Assembly: GCA_030037105.1 (NCBI GenBank)
Contig: JASHRY010000145.1
Coordinates: 1 to 12,323 of the forward strand
Direction of reading: 5' to 3'
Length of the DNA: 12,323 nt
Source of the DNA: Xanthobacteraceae bacterium
GTDB taxonomy: Bacteria > Pseudomonadota > Alphaproteobacteria > Rhizobiales > Xanthobacteraceae
Shown here: positions 1-7,341 of the stretch, one piece after another
Position numbering within the stretch: position 1 is the first letter of the stretch
Layout of the letters: each line of letters begins with the position of its first letter
Made by a program: the position numbers and the translations under genes
Notes under the pieces: generated by a model
What the model saw: the letters and a program-made list of their open reading frames with translations, nothing else
Database searches by the model: none
Told to the model about the DNA's origin: nothing

Positions 1-891
1 CTCGCTTGCCAACTGGTCGGGGCGGACGGTTTTCGGCGACGCCGTCATGACCTCATCAACCGAGGCTCGCAGCAAGTCGTCGCGCATGTGACGGCGCAAG
101 TCGCCGTCGGTGATGACGCCTGCGAGCCTGCCTTCGCTGTCGGTGACGGCCACGCAGCCGAAGCCCTTGGCGGACATTTCGACGATCGCCTCCGACATCA
201 ACGCTCCCCGTGCGATCAAGGGGATGGCGGCGCCGGGATGCATGACGTCGCGAACGAATTTCAGAGCGGCGCCGAGCTTGCCGCGCGGATGAAAGACGCC
301 GAAATCGACGGCGGTGAATCCTCTGCTTTCGATCAGAGCGATCGCGAGCGCGTCGCCGAGCGCGAGCTGCATCAGCGATGAAGTCGTGGGCGCGAGATTG
401 TGCGGACAGGCTTCGCGCGCCTGCGGCAGCGCCAACACGAGGTCGGCGGCCTTGCCGAGCGTGCTCTCGGCGTTGCCGGTGACGGCGATAAGGGCGATAC
501 GGAACCGGCGCGAATAGTTGATCAGGTCTTTGAGCTCCTCCGTCTCGCCCGACCACGACAGTACCAACATCACGTCGTCCGAGGTGATCATGCCGAGGTC
601 GCCGTGGCTGGCGTCGGCCGCATGCACGAAAAAAGCCGGGGTTCCGGTCGAGGCGAGTGTCGCGGCGATCTTGCGGGCGACGTGGCCCGATTTGCCCATG
701 CCGGTCACGATCACGCGGCCGCGCGCCCGGTGAATTGAGTCAATGGCGCGGGCGAACGAAGGTCCCAGTGCATTGCACATGGCTGCCGCCAGCGCGGTCA
801 AACCCTCGCGCTCCGCCTCGATCGTCCGCAGCGCCGAGGCGACGGTCACATGCGGATTAGGATTCAGCACTGTCGCATCCGCCGCGCCCAT
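1..891 (-). CDS. kdsD: Arabinose-5-phosphate isomerase, KdsD/KpsF family (C-terminus cut by window edge)
   Basis: This cytoplasmic enzyme interconverts D-ribulose 5-phosphate and D-arabinose 5-phosphate, the first step towards Kdo for lipopolysaccharide. The 297 codons seen begin with ATG at 891 and run off the left edge, leaving roughly 30-35 residues unseen by family length. A sugar-isomerase (SIS) domain covers about residues 40-190, with GMGKSGHVARKI (64-75), SHGDLGMI (94-101), SWSGETEEL (113-121), TGNAESTLGKAADL (138-151) and APTTSS (167-172). FHPRGKLG (200-207) links to CBS repeats: the first spans about 214-270 (DVM to VITDGDLRRHMR), and the second begins at VDEVMTAS (278-285). A weak G-rich Shine-Dalgarno lies about 11 nt before the ATG. 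It is 66 nt downstream of the membrane-protein gene, with a strong hairpin between. KdsD and KpsF/GutQ paralogues cannot be separated by sequence alone; kdsD is the usual choice outside a capsule locus. Confidence 0.93.
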   Translation of the reverse strand, partial: MGAADATVLNPNPHVTVASALRTIEAEREGLTALAAAMCNALGPSFARAIDSIHRARGRVIVTGMGKSGHVARKIAATLASTGTPAFFVHAADASHGDLGMITSDDVMLVLSWSGETEELKDLINYSRRFRIALIAVTGNAESTLGKAADLVLALPQAREACPHNLAPTTSSLMQLALGDALAIALIESRGFTAVDFGVFHPRGKLGAALKFVRDVMHPGAAIPLIARGALMSEAIVEMSAKGFGCVAVTDSEGRLAGVITDGDLRRHMRDDLLRASVDEVMTASPKTVRPDQLASE

Positions 892-915
892 GTTTGCGTC
901 TACCCCCAACCCGCT

Positions 916-948
916 CCGCCAACCGCGCCGTTAGCGGCGCGGCGGCGG
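916..948 (-). other. GC-rich hairpin between the membrane-protein gene and kdsD
   Basis: CCGCGCCG (923-930) pairs perfectly with CGGCGCGG (935-942) around a 4-nt loop. An outer CCGCC (916-920) / GGCGG (944-948) stem adds five pairs across a small internal loop. No T-run follows on either strand, so it is not a classical intrinsic terminator. It could be a weak or Rho-assisted terminator, a stabiliser of upstream mRNA 3' ends, or an attenuating structure ahead of kdsD. The role is inference. Confidence 0.5.
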
Positions 949-957
949 TCAATCGGT

Positions 958-2547
958 TCATTTCTTTTCCCATGCGGCAAAGGCTTCGGCGAAGGCGCGA
1001 TCGCCCGGCGGGCCTTTTTCCATCGCCAGGATGGCGCGGCCGCCATTGGCATAGACGATGGGAATATCGAACCACGGGCGCTCCTTGAGGAGCTGTACGT
1101 TACGCTGCACGTCTGCTTCCACGGCGGAGAGGCCAATGAGGAAGTAACCGTTCGTCACCTTGACGGCAAGTCCGGCGAGCGGAGTGCCGCGCGCCTGCTC
1201 GGACTGTTTCATCAGAATACCCGGTACGTTGGCGACGCCGCCGCCGGGAAAATTGGCCGGCAGTTTGAATATGATCTCGATCGTATGGCTGGCCGGCAAC
1301 GACTTGTCGGTATTGCGACGCAACGACCAGGTCACGGTCATCTGCCGTTCGGGAATCTCCATATCCGCGCGAACCGCGAGTTCCGGCGTGAGCCCGGCCC
1401 CGGGCGAGACCGTTTCCGTACGCCAGATGACGGAGCCGACATAGCGCTTGCCCTGCGGATTGTTCGGATCCTCCTCATAGAGCACCACGCGCTGCGCCAC
1501 CGCGGGTGCCGCCGTCTCGTTGCTCGTCGTGCCGGCGGCGGGCGCTTGCTCGGCGTTTTGCTCTTGGGAAACCCGTCCGGAGAATTTAGGCGGCGCCGGC
1601 GCTTGCGTCTGCGTGGTCGGGCTCGGCGGCTTCGATTTCATCCGGATCATTGTATGGTATACTTTTGTAATATTGGGCCATTGCCACGATATCGTCGCCG
1701 CCGATCCCGCGAGAATGATCAGTATCGCCAGAAACTGCGCCAGCCCGCGATAGCGGTGCAGAGGCCGCGATTGTTGGTAATCTTCCGACGCCATAGCCCG
1801 CGGCTGTTGTGGCCGCGCCGGCTGCGGCGCCACCGTCGGTTCATCGTCCACATCGTAGGAGGGTTCGAGGCTGCGCAGTCGCCGCGGATCGTCGCGGTTG
1901 AAGCTCCACTGCTCGGCGTCAAGCTGTTGCGGCTCAAAGTGCCCGTGGGGAGAGGCGGCCGATTCGTCGACCGGTCCGTATGCTCCGTATGAATCGCGGG
2001 TATCGCGCGCGGATTGCGCGGCTTTGGCCGTTGCCGCGCCCAGATCGTGCACCTCGCTGACGACATCGCGGAAGTCCTTGACGCCTTCCTGGGTCAGCGT
2101 GGGCACCCGTCCGCTCAACAGTCGCTCGCGTGCGGTCGGCGCGGCGGCTCGGCCGGGCGCTTCGGCCTCGCCAGGTTCGGGCCGTCGTGCATCGGCTCGC
2201 CCTGGCCGCGACACTTTGCCGGAAAACGAAGCCGATCTGTCGCGCTGCGCCGGCGCGCCGGAAGCGGGCGGATTTGGCGTGCCGGCGCCCGGTCGCGTTG
2301 GTACTGCGGCCGAGCGCTGCGGCTCGACGCGCGATTTGCGCGCCGACTCCGCCTCCACCTTGCGGATCGCCTCTTCAAGGGCCAGACGCTCCTTGGTGAT
2401 GTCCGATTCGGACAACGCCGGCTCGACCGAACGCAATTGCGCGACCAGCGCATTGCGCGCCCGTTCATAGAGCGCGCGGCGAGCTTCACCGGTGTTCCTT
2501 TCAAGCCCTTCTACGGCCTGGGCGATGAGCGGATGATAATCGGTCAT
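958..2547 (-). CDS. Conserved single-pass membrane protein of unknown function
   Basis: A 529-residue protein of no known function. I recognise its N-terminal style (TDYHPLIAQAVEGL, then ARRALYERARNALVAQL) from uncharacterised Bradyrhizobiaceae proteins. Residues 1-75 look helical and charged, probably a small cytoplasmic domain. Residues 76-265 are low-complexity, rich in Pro, Ala, Arg, Glu and Gln. One transmembrane segment follows (about 268-288, FLAILIILAGSAATISW), preceded by RPLHRYRG, which fits an N-in topology. A Pro/Gln/Thr-rich linker (about 305-350) leads to a folded C-terminal domain (about 350-529) with alternating beta-type segments, RYVGSVIWRTETV, MTVTWSLRRN, HTIEIIFKLP and VTNGYFLIGL, likely periplasmic. 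The start at 2547 lies 42 nt after the purA stop with only a weak Shine-Dalgarno, so co-transcription with purA is likely. The layout resembles envelope scaffold or secretion-accessory proteins, but no function can be assigned. Existence as a gene is secure; function is unknown. Confidence 0.88.
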   Translation of the reverse strand: MTDYHPLIAQAVEGLERNTGEARRALYERARNALVAQLRSVEPALSESDITKERLALEEAIRKVEAESARKSRVEPQRSAAVPTRPGAGTPNPPASGAPAQRDRSASFSGKVSRPGRADARRPEPGEAEAPGRAAAPTARERLLSGRVPTLTQEGVKDFRDVVSEVHDLGAATAKAAQSARDTRDSYGAYGPVDESAASPHGHFEPQQLDAEQWSFNRDDPRRLRSLEPSYDVDDEPTVAPQPARPQQPRAMASEDYQQSRPLHRYRGLAQFLAILIILAGSAATISWQWPNITKVYHTMIRMKSKPPSPTTQTQAPAPPKFSGRVSQEQNAEQAPAAGTTSNETAAPAVAQRVVLYEEDPNNPQGKRYVGSVIWRTETVSPGAGLTPELAVRADMEIPERQMTVTWSLRRNTDKSLPASHTIEIIFKLPANFPGGGVANVPGILMKQSEQARGTPLAGLAVKVTNGYFLIGLSAVEADVQRNVQLLKERPWFDIPIVYANGGRAILAMEKGPPGDRAFAEAFAAWEKK

Positions 2548-2589
2548 CGGTTGAACTTACGCTCGGCTTGGCTGTTTTTCATCTCGATT

Positions 2590-3882
2590 TCACATCTCGA
2601 ACGGGTTCTGCATCAGGATCGTGTCTTCGCGTTCCGGGCTGGTCGACAACAAAACCGCGGAGCAGCCGATCAATTCCTCGATCCGGCGGACATATTTGAT
2701 GGCCTGGGCCGGCAGTTCCGCCCAGGAACGCGCCCGCGCGGTTTGCTCCTTCCAACCGGCGATGGTCTCATAGAGCGGCTCGACGCGCGCCTGGGCGTGC
2801 TCGCTCGCCGGCAGATAATCGATCTCCTTGCCGTCCAGCCGATAGCCGACACAGACCTTTACTTCATCGAAACCGTCGAGAATGTCGAGCTTGGTCAGGG
2901 CGAGACCCTGGATGCCGCTGGTGCGCACGGCCTGGCGCACGAGCACGGCGTCGAACCAGCCGCAGCGGCGCGGCCGGCCGGTGACCACGCCGAATTCCCC
3001 GCCGCGCTCGCCCAGCGTCTTGCCTATCTCGTTCGTTTGTTCGGTTGGAAAAGGGCCGGCGCCGACACGCGTGGTGTAGGCCTTGCAGATGCCGAGTACA
3101 TACCCGATTGCATTGGGTCCGAGGCCGGAACCGGTCGCTGCCTGCGCCGCCACCGTGTTCGAGGAGGTGACGAAAGGATAAGTGCCGTGGTCGATGTCGA
3201 GGAGCGCGCCCTGCGCGCCCTCGAACAGAATGCGTTTGCCTTCGCGGCGTCGCTCCTCGAGCAGGAACCATACCGAATCCATGTAGGGCAGCACCTTCGG
3301 CGCCACCGCCGCCAACTGGTCATAGAGCGCGCGCGGCGCGATCTCGCTCATGTCGAGCCCGCGTCGCAGCGCGTTGTGATGCGCAAGCAGCCGCTCGATC
3401 TTGCCGTTGAGCGCCTGCAGATCGGCGAGATCCATGAGCCGGATCGCGCGCCGGCCCACCTTGTCTTCGTAGGCCGGGCCGATGCCGCGGCCGGTCGTGC
3501 CGATCGCTCCCTTGCCGGAGGCCCGCTCGCGTGCGATGTCGAGTTGCTGATGCAGCGGAAGAATGAGCGGCGTGTTCTCGGCGATGCGTAGATTGTCGGG
3601 CGTCACGCTGACGCCCTGTTTCTTGAGCGTGGCAATCTCCTGCAGAAGCGCGCGCGGATCGAGTACGACGCCATTGCCGATGACCGATAATTTTCCCGGC
3701 CGCACGACACCCGAGGGCAGCAACGAGAGCTTATAGGTGGTGCCGTTGATCACCAAAGTATGGCCGGCATTATGGCCGCCCTGGAAGCGAACGACGATAT
3801 CGGCCTGCTCGGACAGCCAATCGACGATCTTGCCTTTGCCTTCGTCCCCCCATTGGGAGCCGACCACGACAACATTTGCCAT
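2590..3882 (-). CDS. purA: Adenylosuccinate synthetase
   Basis: PurA joins IMP and aspartate with GTP to make adenylosuccinate, the first committed step to AMP, as a cytoplasmic homodimer. The 430 residues match the family length. The N-terminal [21 protein letters not shown] holds the GTP-binding P-loop-like GDEGKGK with the catalytic Asp, followed by [12 protein letters not shown] with the catalytic His. Also visible are [36 protein letters not shown], the [12 protein letters not shown] loop, [12 protein letters not shown], and [19 protein letters not shown] near the base-binding region. The reading frame stays open upstream to 4122, but that extension has no PurA homology, so ATG 3882 is the start. 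A modest Shine-Dalgarno (GGGGACAGG) precedes it. The gene lies 400 nt downstream of serA and probably has its own promoter, and it likely leads an operon with the membrane-protein gene. Confidence 0.97.
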   Translation of the reverse strand: MANVVVVGSQWGDEGKGKIVDWLSEQADIVVRFQGGHNAGHTLVINGTTYKLSLLPSGVVRPGKLSVIGNGVVLDPRALLQEIATLKKQGVSVTPDNLRIAENTPLILPLHQQLDIARERASGKGAIGTTGRGIGPAYEDKVGRRAIRLMDLADLQALNGKIERLLAHHNALRRGLDMSEIAPRALYDQLAAVAPKVLPYMDSVWFLLEERRREGKRILFEGAQGALLDIDHGTYPFVTSSNTVAAQAATGSGLGPNAIGYVLGICKAYTTRVGAGPFPTEQTNEIGKTLGERGGEFGVVTGRPRRCGWFDAVLVRQAVRTSGIQGLALTKLDILDGFDEVKVCVGYRLDGKEIDYLPASEHAQARVEPLYETIAGWKEQTARARSWAELPAQAIKYVRRIEELIGCSAVLLSTSPEREDTILMQNPFEM

Positions 3883-4282
3883 GAGGACCTGTCCCCAGGA
3901 GGCCGTTGAATTCCCACATGGATCGGAACCGGTCGCGGCCACGTTCCCGATACTGGATGACGCCTTGCGAAGCAAGGCGCCGTGGCCAAAGATTGGCGAA
4001 GCGACGAAGGCTCCAAATCCTTGAATTTCCGTCGAGTTTACGCTGAATCCGCAATCGGGAGCCGGGTTCCGCCGGCCGCGGGCCGCGCCGATTGTCGCAT
4101 CATCGCTCGTTCGCCGCATCAAGCGTCTTGGGGCGCCGTGCCATACCCGGCGTTTTTAAGTATTTGACCTCCTGCACAGGCGGCATCAAAAACTTCAGCA
4201 ATCCGATTTCTTTAAGAATGCCATTTGCGGTGGATTGCGATTTCAGATTGTCGCCCCGGCGACCGTCGCATCCGACGACGCG
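3883..4282. other. 400-nt serA-purA intergenic region
   Basis: No recognisable gene. The part next to serA (about 4150-4250) is clearly richer in A and T than the flanking genes, with stretches such as GTTTTTAAGTATTTGACC on the plus strand. Next to the serA stop are two small GC-rich hairpins, CGTCG-GATG-CGACG and GTCGCC-GG-GGCGAC in minus-strand reading, with no T-run; they may help end serA transcription. Nearer purA is a perfect 8-bp hairpin (3961-3979). The serA frame remains open for 60 codons after its stop. I cannot point to a convincing purA promoter: TTGATG at 4189-4184 lacks a good -10, and TTGCTT-N17-TATCGG overlaps the hairpin but is weak. Confidence 0.6.
3961..3979 (-). other. 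Perfect 8-bp hairpin in the purA upstream region
   Basis: CGCCTTGC (3961-3968) and GCAAGGCG (3972-3979) are exact reverse complements around a 3-nt loop. It lies about 80 nt upstream of the purA start and has no T-run on either side, so a terminator is unlikely. It may be a leader RNA hairpin or a dyad operator. The structure is seen; any function is unknown. Confidence 0.5.
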
Positions 4283-5869
4283 TCAAAACCGCAGCGGCTT
4301 GGCCTGCTGCACCTGCGGCAGCGCGCGCACCTTGGCGAGCACTTCGGGCGACAATTCGCCGTCGATTTCGATCAACGCGATGGCGTCGCCGCCCGGCGCC
4401 TCGCGGCCGACATGGAAGGTAGCGATGTTGATGCCGGCGTCGCCCAAGGTTGAGGAGAATTTGCCGATAAAGCCCGGCTTGTCGAGATTGGTGATGTAGA
4501 TCATCGAGGGCCCGAACTCGGCGTCCATGCGGATGCCTTTGATGTTGACGATGCGTGGGCGCCCGTCGGCGAACACGGTGCCGGAGACGTGTCGCGAGCG
4601 GCGGTCAGTCGTCACCGTGACGGTGATCAAGCTCTCATAGTCGCCCTCCGCCTCGCGGCGCGTTTCTTCGACGACGATGCCACGATCCTTGGCGACGACC
4701 GGCGCCGAGACGACGTTCACGTGCTGCAGCATGGGGCGAAGGAGGCCGGCGACCGCCGCCGCGGTAAGCGCCTTGGTATTCATCTGCGCCACCACCCCCT
4801 CGTAAGTTATCTGCACCTGCTTGATGCCGGTTTCGGTGAGCTGGCCGGCAAAGGAGCCGAGCTTTTCCGCCAAGTCCACGAACGGTTTGAGCTTCGGCGC
4901 CTCCTCGGCGCTGATCGAGGGGAAGTTGACGGCGTTGGAAATGGCGCCGTGCAGAAGATAGTCCGACATCTGTCCGGCGATTTGCAGCGCGACGTTTTCC
5001 TGCGCCTCCCGGGTCGAGGCGCCGAGATGCGGAGTGCAGACCACGTTGCGCAACGCGAACAGCGGACTGTGCGTTGCCGGCTCCTTGGCGAACACGTCGA
5101 GCGCGGCGCCGGCGACGTGCCCTGATTGCAGCGCCTCGAACAGCGCCGCTTCATCGACCAATTCGCCGCGGGCGCAATTGATCAGGCGCACGCCCTTCTT
5201 CGTCTGGGCGATCGACTTGGCGTTGATGATGTTGCGGGTCTTTTCGGTCAGCGGGGTATGCAGCGTGATGAAGTCGGCGCGACGCAATAATTCATCAAGC
5301 TCGACTTTTTCGACGCCGAGATTGCGCGCGCGTTCAACGGAAAGGTATGGATCATAGGCGATCACTTTCATCTTCAGCCCGATCGCGCGATCGGCCACGT
5401 TGGCGCCGACATTGCCGCAGCCGATGACGCCGAGCGTCTTACCGAAGATCTCGACGCCGAGGAACTTGTTCTTCTCCCATTTGCCGGCGCGGGTCGAAGC
5501 GTCGGCCTCGGGAATTTGCCGCGCCAGCGACAGCATGAGCGTGATCGCGTGCTCGGCGGTGGTGATCGAATTGCCGAACGGCGTGTTCATCACGATGATG
5601 CCGCGCGCGGTCGCGGCGGCGACGTCGACATTGTCGACGCCGATGCCGGCGCGGCCGATCACTTTCAGCTTTTGCGCCCGCTCGAGCATCTTTGCCGTGA
5701 CCTTGGTCACGGAACGGATCGCCAGGCCGTCGAACTCGGGGATTATTTCGGCAAGCCTCTCCTTGTCCTTGCCGAGATGGGGCTGGAATTCGACTTCGAG
5801 GCCGCGATCCTTGAAGATTTGGATCGCGGCGGGCGACAGCGCATCGGAGATGAGGACTTTGGGAGGCAT
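4283..5869 (-). CDS. serA: D-3-phosphoglycerate dehydrogenase, long form with ACT domain
   Basis: SerA oxidises 3-phosphoglycerate to 3-phosphohydroxypyruvate with NAD, the entry step of serine synthesis. At 528 residues it is the long (type I) form. The substrate domain is split around the Rossmann domain, which has G150-x-G152-x2-G155 (GVIGCGNVGANVAD). The catalytic trio is visible: Arg234 in NCARGELVDE, Glu263 in DVFAKEP, and His281 in TPHLGASTREAQENVA. An intervening (ASB) domain spans about 315-440, with the inserted LLRPMLQHVNVVSAP segment. The C-terminal ACT domain (about 455-528; IYITNLDKPGFIGKFSSTLG, then NIATFHVGR and ALIEIDG) is the usual serine-sensing module. Feedback inhibition by serine is therefore plausible but not shown. 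ATG 5869 is preceded by AGGA 7 nt upstream. It is 139 nt downstream of serC, with two REP-like palindromes between, and is probably in the same operon. Confidence 0.97.
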   Translation of the reverse strand: MPPKVLISDALSPAAIQIFKDRGLEVEFQPHLGKDKERLAEIIPEFDGLAIRSVTKVTAKMLERAQKLKVIGRAGIGVDNVDVAAATARGIIVMNTPFGNSITTAEHAITLMLSLARQIPEADASTRAGKWEKNKFLGVEIFGKTLGVIGCGNVGANVADRAIGLKMKVIAYDPYLSVERARNLGVEKVELDELLRRADFITLHTPLTEKTRNIINAKSIAQTKKGVRLINCARGELVDEAALFEALQSGHVAGAALDVFAKEPATHSPLFALRNVVCTPHLGASTREAQENVALQIAGQMSDYLLHGAISNAVNFPSISAEEAPKLKPFVDLAEKLGSFAGQLTETGIKQVQITYEGVVAQMNTKALTAAAVAGLLRPMLQHVNVVSAPVVAKDRGIVVEETRREAEGDYESLITVTVTTDRRSRHVSGTVFADGRPRIVNIKGIRMDAEFGPSMIYITNLDKPGFIGKFSSTLGDAGINIATFHVGREAPGGDAIALIEIDGELSPEVLAKVRALPQVQQAKPLRF

Positions 5870-5894
5870 GGGCTGGTCCTGTTGTTTTGGACGG

Positions 5895-5933
5895 TCACCC
5901 TGAGGTGCGAGCGCAGCGAGCCTCGAAGGGTGA
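5895..5933. repeat. REP-like palindromic element, copy A
   Basis: A 39-nt palindromic element whose ends TCACCCT and AGGGTGA pair perfectly, with an inner GAGG/CCTC stem offset by an unpaired GA. It matches in style the intergenic palindromes common in Bradyrhizobium and relatives (CTGAGG, then a GCGC core, then CCTCGAAGG). Read on the minus strand it aligns to copy B at 31 of 39 positions. It lies in the serC-serA gap, where such repeats often act as mRNA stability or weak termination structures. Confidence 0.75.
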
Positions 5934-5953
5934 TCGGCTGGAACTCGGGCCGT

Positions 5954-5992
5954 TCATCCTTCGAGGGCCGCTGCGCGGCCGCCTCAGGATGA
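5954..5992. repeat. REP-like palindromic element, copy B (inverted relative to copy A)
   Basis: The second 39-nt element has ends TCATCCT and AGGATGA pairing perfectly and a stronger inner stem, GGCCGC-TGC-GCGGCC. It is inverted relative to copy A, 20 nt away. Two differences from copy A are compensatory: the fourth pair is C-G in A and T-A in B, and an inner C-G becomes G-C. This supports selection or copying as a folded structure. Together the two resemble a BIME-type pair. Confidence 0.75.
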
Positions 5993-6008
5993 CGGGATGA
6001 GCGATGGA

Positions 6009-7181
6009 TCAAGCGGCCTTCGCCAGGGCGTCACGGGCCTTGGCATAGGCCCAGTCGAGCCAGAGCGTGAGCGCTTCGACGTCGGCGCGCTCGATGGTCG
6101 AGCCGCACCAGATGCGCAGCCCGGGCGGCGCGTCGCGGTGGGAGGTGATGTCATACGCCACGCCTTCGTTTTCGAGTGCGGCGGCGATTCCTTTGACGAA
6201 CGCCGCCTGCGCGTCGGCTGCGAGCCGCCTGATCGCCGGATCGACCACGGTCAGGCACACGGACGTGTTGGAGCGAAACGAGGGGTCGCGGGCGAGGAAG
6301 TCGATCCATTTGACCCGCTCGACCCAGTCGGCGATGACCCGCGCATTGCCGTCGGCACGGGCGCGAAGGGCGGCGATTCCGCCGATCGACTTCGCCCATT
6401 CGAGCGTGTCGATGTAGTCCTCGACGCACAGCATCGACGGCGTGTTGATGGTCTCGCCCTGGAAGATGCCTTCGTTGAGCTTGCCGCCCTTGGTCATACG
6501 GAAGATTTTCGGCAGCGGCCATGGCGGCGTGTAGCTCTCGAGCCGCGCGATTGCGCGTGGAGCGAGGATGAGCATGCCGTGCGCGGCTTCCCCGCCCACC
6601 GCCTTCTGCCAGGAGAAGGTGACGACATCGAGTTTTGCCCAATCGAGCGGCTGCGCGAAAGCGGCCGAGGTCGCATCGCAGATCGCAAGCCCGGCGCGGT
6701 CGGCGGCGATCCAATCGGCATTGGCGACGCGCACCCCCGACGTCGTGCCGTTCCAGGTGAACACGATGTCGCTTCCTGGATCGATCTTGGCGAGGTCGGG
6801 CAACTCGCCGTAGGGCGCGCGCCGCACGGTTACGTCCTTGAGCTTGAGCTCCTTGACGACGTCGGTGACCCAGCCCTCGCCGAACGATTCCCAGGACAGC
6901 ATGGTGACCGGGCGTGGGCCGAGCAGCGACCACAGCGCCATTTCGACCGCGCCGGTATCCGAGGCCGGCACGACGCCGATGCGATAGTCGGGGGGAACCT
7001 GAAGTATCTCGCGGGTGAGATCGATGGCGCGCTTGAGCTTCGCCTTGCCGGCTTTCGAGCGGTGCGAGCGCCCGAGGACGGCGCCGGCGAGGGCTTGCGG
7101 ATTCCAGCCCGGGCGCTTGGCGCAGGGGCCGGACGAAAAGTGCGGCACGCGCGGCCGCACTGCAGGTATCGGATTCGTCAT
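6009..7181 (-). CDS. serC: Phosphoserine aminotransferase
   Basis: SerC transfers an amino group from glutamate to 3-phosphohydroxypyruvate, giving O-phosphoserine, using pyridoxal phosphate. The 390 residues begin [20 protein letters not shown] and are of the type common in alphaproteobacteria and methanogens rather than the shorter E. coli form. The PLP-binding lysine is Lys193 in [11 protein letters not shown]. Asp169 in AICDATSA should hold the pyridine nitrogen. [10 protein letters not shown] (40-49) and [10 protein letters not shown] (141-150) are substrate and cofactor regions. ATG 7181 has a good Shine-Dalgarno (GGAAGGA) inside a small hairpin, and a TTGACG-N17-TATGTC promoter lies upstream. 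serA follows, so the pair carries out steps 1 and 2 of serine synthesis; serB is not in this window. Confidence 0.96.
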   Translation of the reverse strand: MTNPIPAVRPRVPHFSSGPCAKRPGWNPQALAGAVLGRSHRSKAGKAKLKRAIDLTREILQVPPDYRIGVVPASDTGAVEMALWSLLGPRPVTMLSWESFGEGWVTDVVKELKLKDVTVRRAPYGELPDLAKIDPGSDIVFTWNGTTSGVRVANADWIAADRAGLAICDATSAAFAQPLDWAKLDVVTFSWQKAVGGEAAHGMLILAPRAIARLESYTPPWPLPKIFRMTKGGKLNEGIFQGETINTPSMLCVEDYIDTLEWAKSIGGIAALRARADGNARVIADWVERVKWIDFLARDPSFRSNTSVCLTVVDPAIRRLAADAQAAFVKGIAAALENEGVAYDITSHRDAPPGLRIWCGSTIERADVEALTLWLDWAYAKARDALAKAA

Positions 7182-7184
7182 GCT

Positions 7185-7200
7185 CTATCCTTCCAGATAG
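7185..7200 (-). promoter_or_regulatory. Hairpin containing the serC ribosome binding site
   Basis: In the mRNA, CTATC and GATAG form a perfect 5-bp stem around loop TGGAAG, so the serC Shine-Dalgarno GGAAGGA lies in the loop and 3' arm, 3 nt before the ATG. A second hairpin just upstream (CCCCTC 5' arm, GAGGGG 3' arm, 7204-7221) adds structure to the short leader. Translational tuning is possible; this is inference. Confidence 0.4.
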
Positions 7201-7233
7201 GCGCCCCTCGTTGGGGAGGGGTGTCCCGCCGCC

Positions 7234-7262
7234 GACATACGGAAGGAAAAGGATGGCGTCAA
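7234..7262 (-). promoter_or_regulatory. serC promoter
   Basis: Minus-strand -35 TTGACG (7262-7257), a 17-nt spacer, and -10 TATGTC (7239-7234) give a housekeeping-sigma promoter of alphaproteobacterial style, preceded by AC. Transcription would begin near 7227, leaving a leader of about 45 nt before serC. This is the best promoter for the serC-serA unit. Confidence 0.7.
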
Positions 7263-7294
7263 GTCGGATGGCGGACGACGGAGAGCAGACGACA

Positions 7295-7333
7295 GACGGA
7301 AAGATCAGGCTTAAGACGCTTCCCTGATCCGTC
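7295..7333 (-). terminator. Candidate terminator after the 7342-8175 omp gene
   Basis: In minus-strand reading, GACGGATCAGG pairs with CCTGAT and CCGTC, giving 11 bp with a 4-nt CTTT bulge and a 13-nt loop. It begins 9 nt after the omp stop codon. The T-rich part is only three bases and lies inside the bulge, so it is weak as an intrinsic terminator. Its position, before the serC promoter, suits one. Confidence 0.4.
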
Positions 7334-7341
7334 CTCCGTTC

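Noticed and set aside
1640..1680. AT-rich promoter-like sequence (TATACT and similar) inside the membrane-protein gene
   Set aside because: It encodes a plausible post-membrane segment (PNITKVYHTM) and no plus-strand gene follows it.
850..1992. Long plus-strand open frame of 380 codons
   Set aside because: It is antisense to the membrane-protein gene, has Arg-rich low-complexity translation and no family motifs; typical shadow in GC-rich DNA.
2014..3591. Plus-strand open frame of 525 codons
   Set aside because: It overlaps purA and the membrane-protein gene in antisense; no recognisable domain and the opposite strand is clearly coding.
3961..3979. Intrinsic terminator for serA or purA leader
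   Set aside because: The stem is perfect but no T-run follows on either strand.
3883..4122. 80-residue N-terminal extension of purA
   Set aside because: The frame is open but the extension has no PurA homology; PurA proteins begin at the [12 protein letters not shown] start, giving the normal 430 residues.
6151..6933. Minus-strand open frame within serC
   Set aside because: It is an out-of-frame shadow on the same strand, with Arg-rich translation.
7265..7300. GAC/GGA-rich low-complexity stretch as a repeat array or CRISPR remnant
   Set aside because: There is no regular unit or spacer pattern; it looks like simple purine-rich drift.
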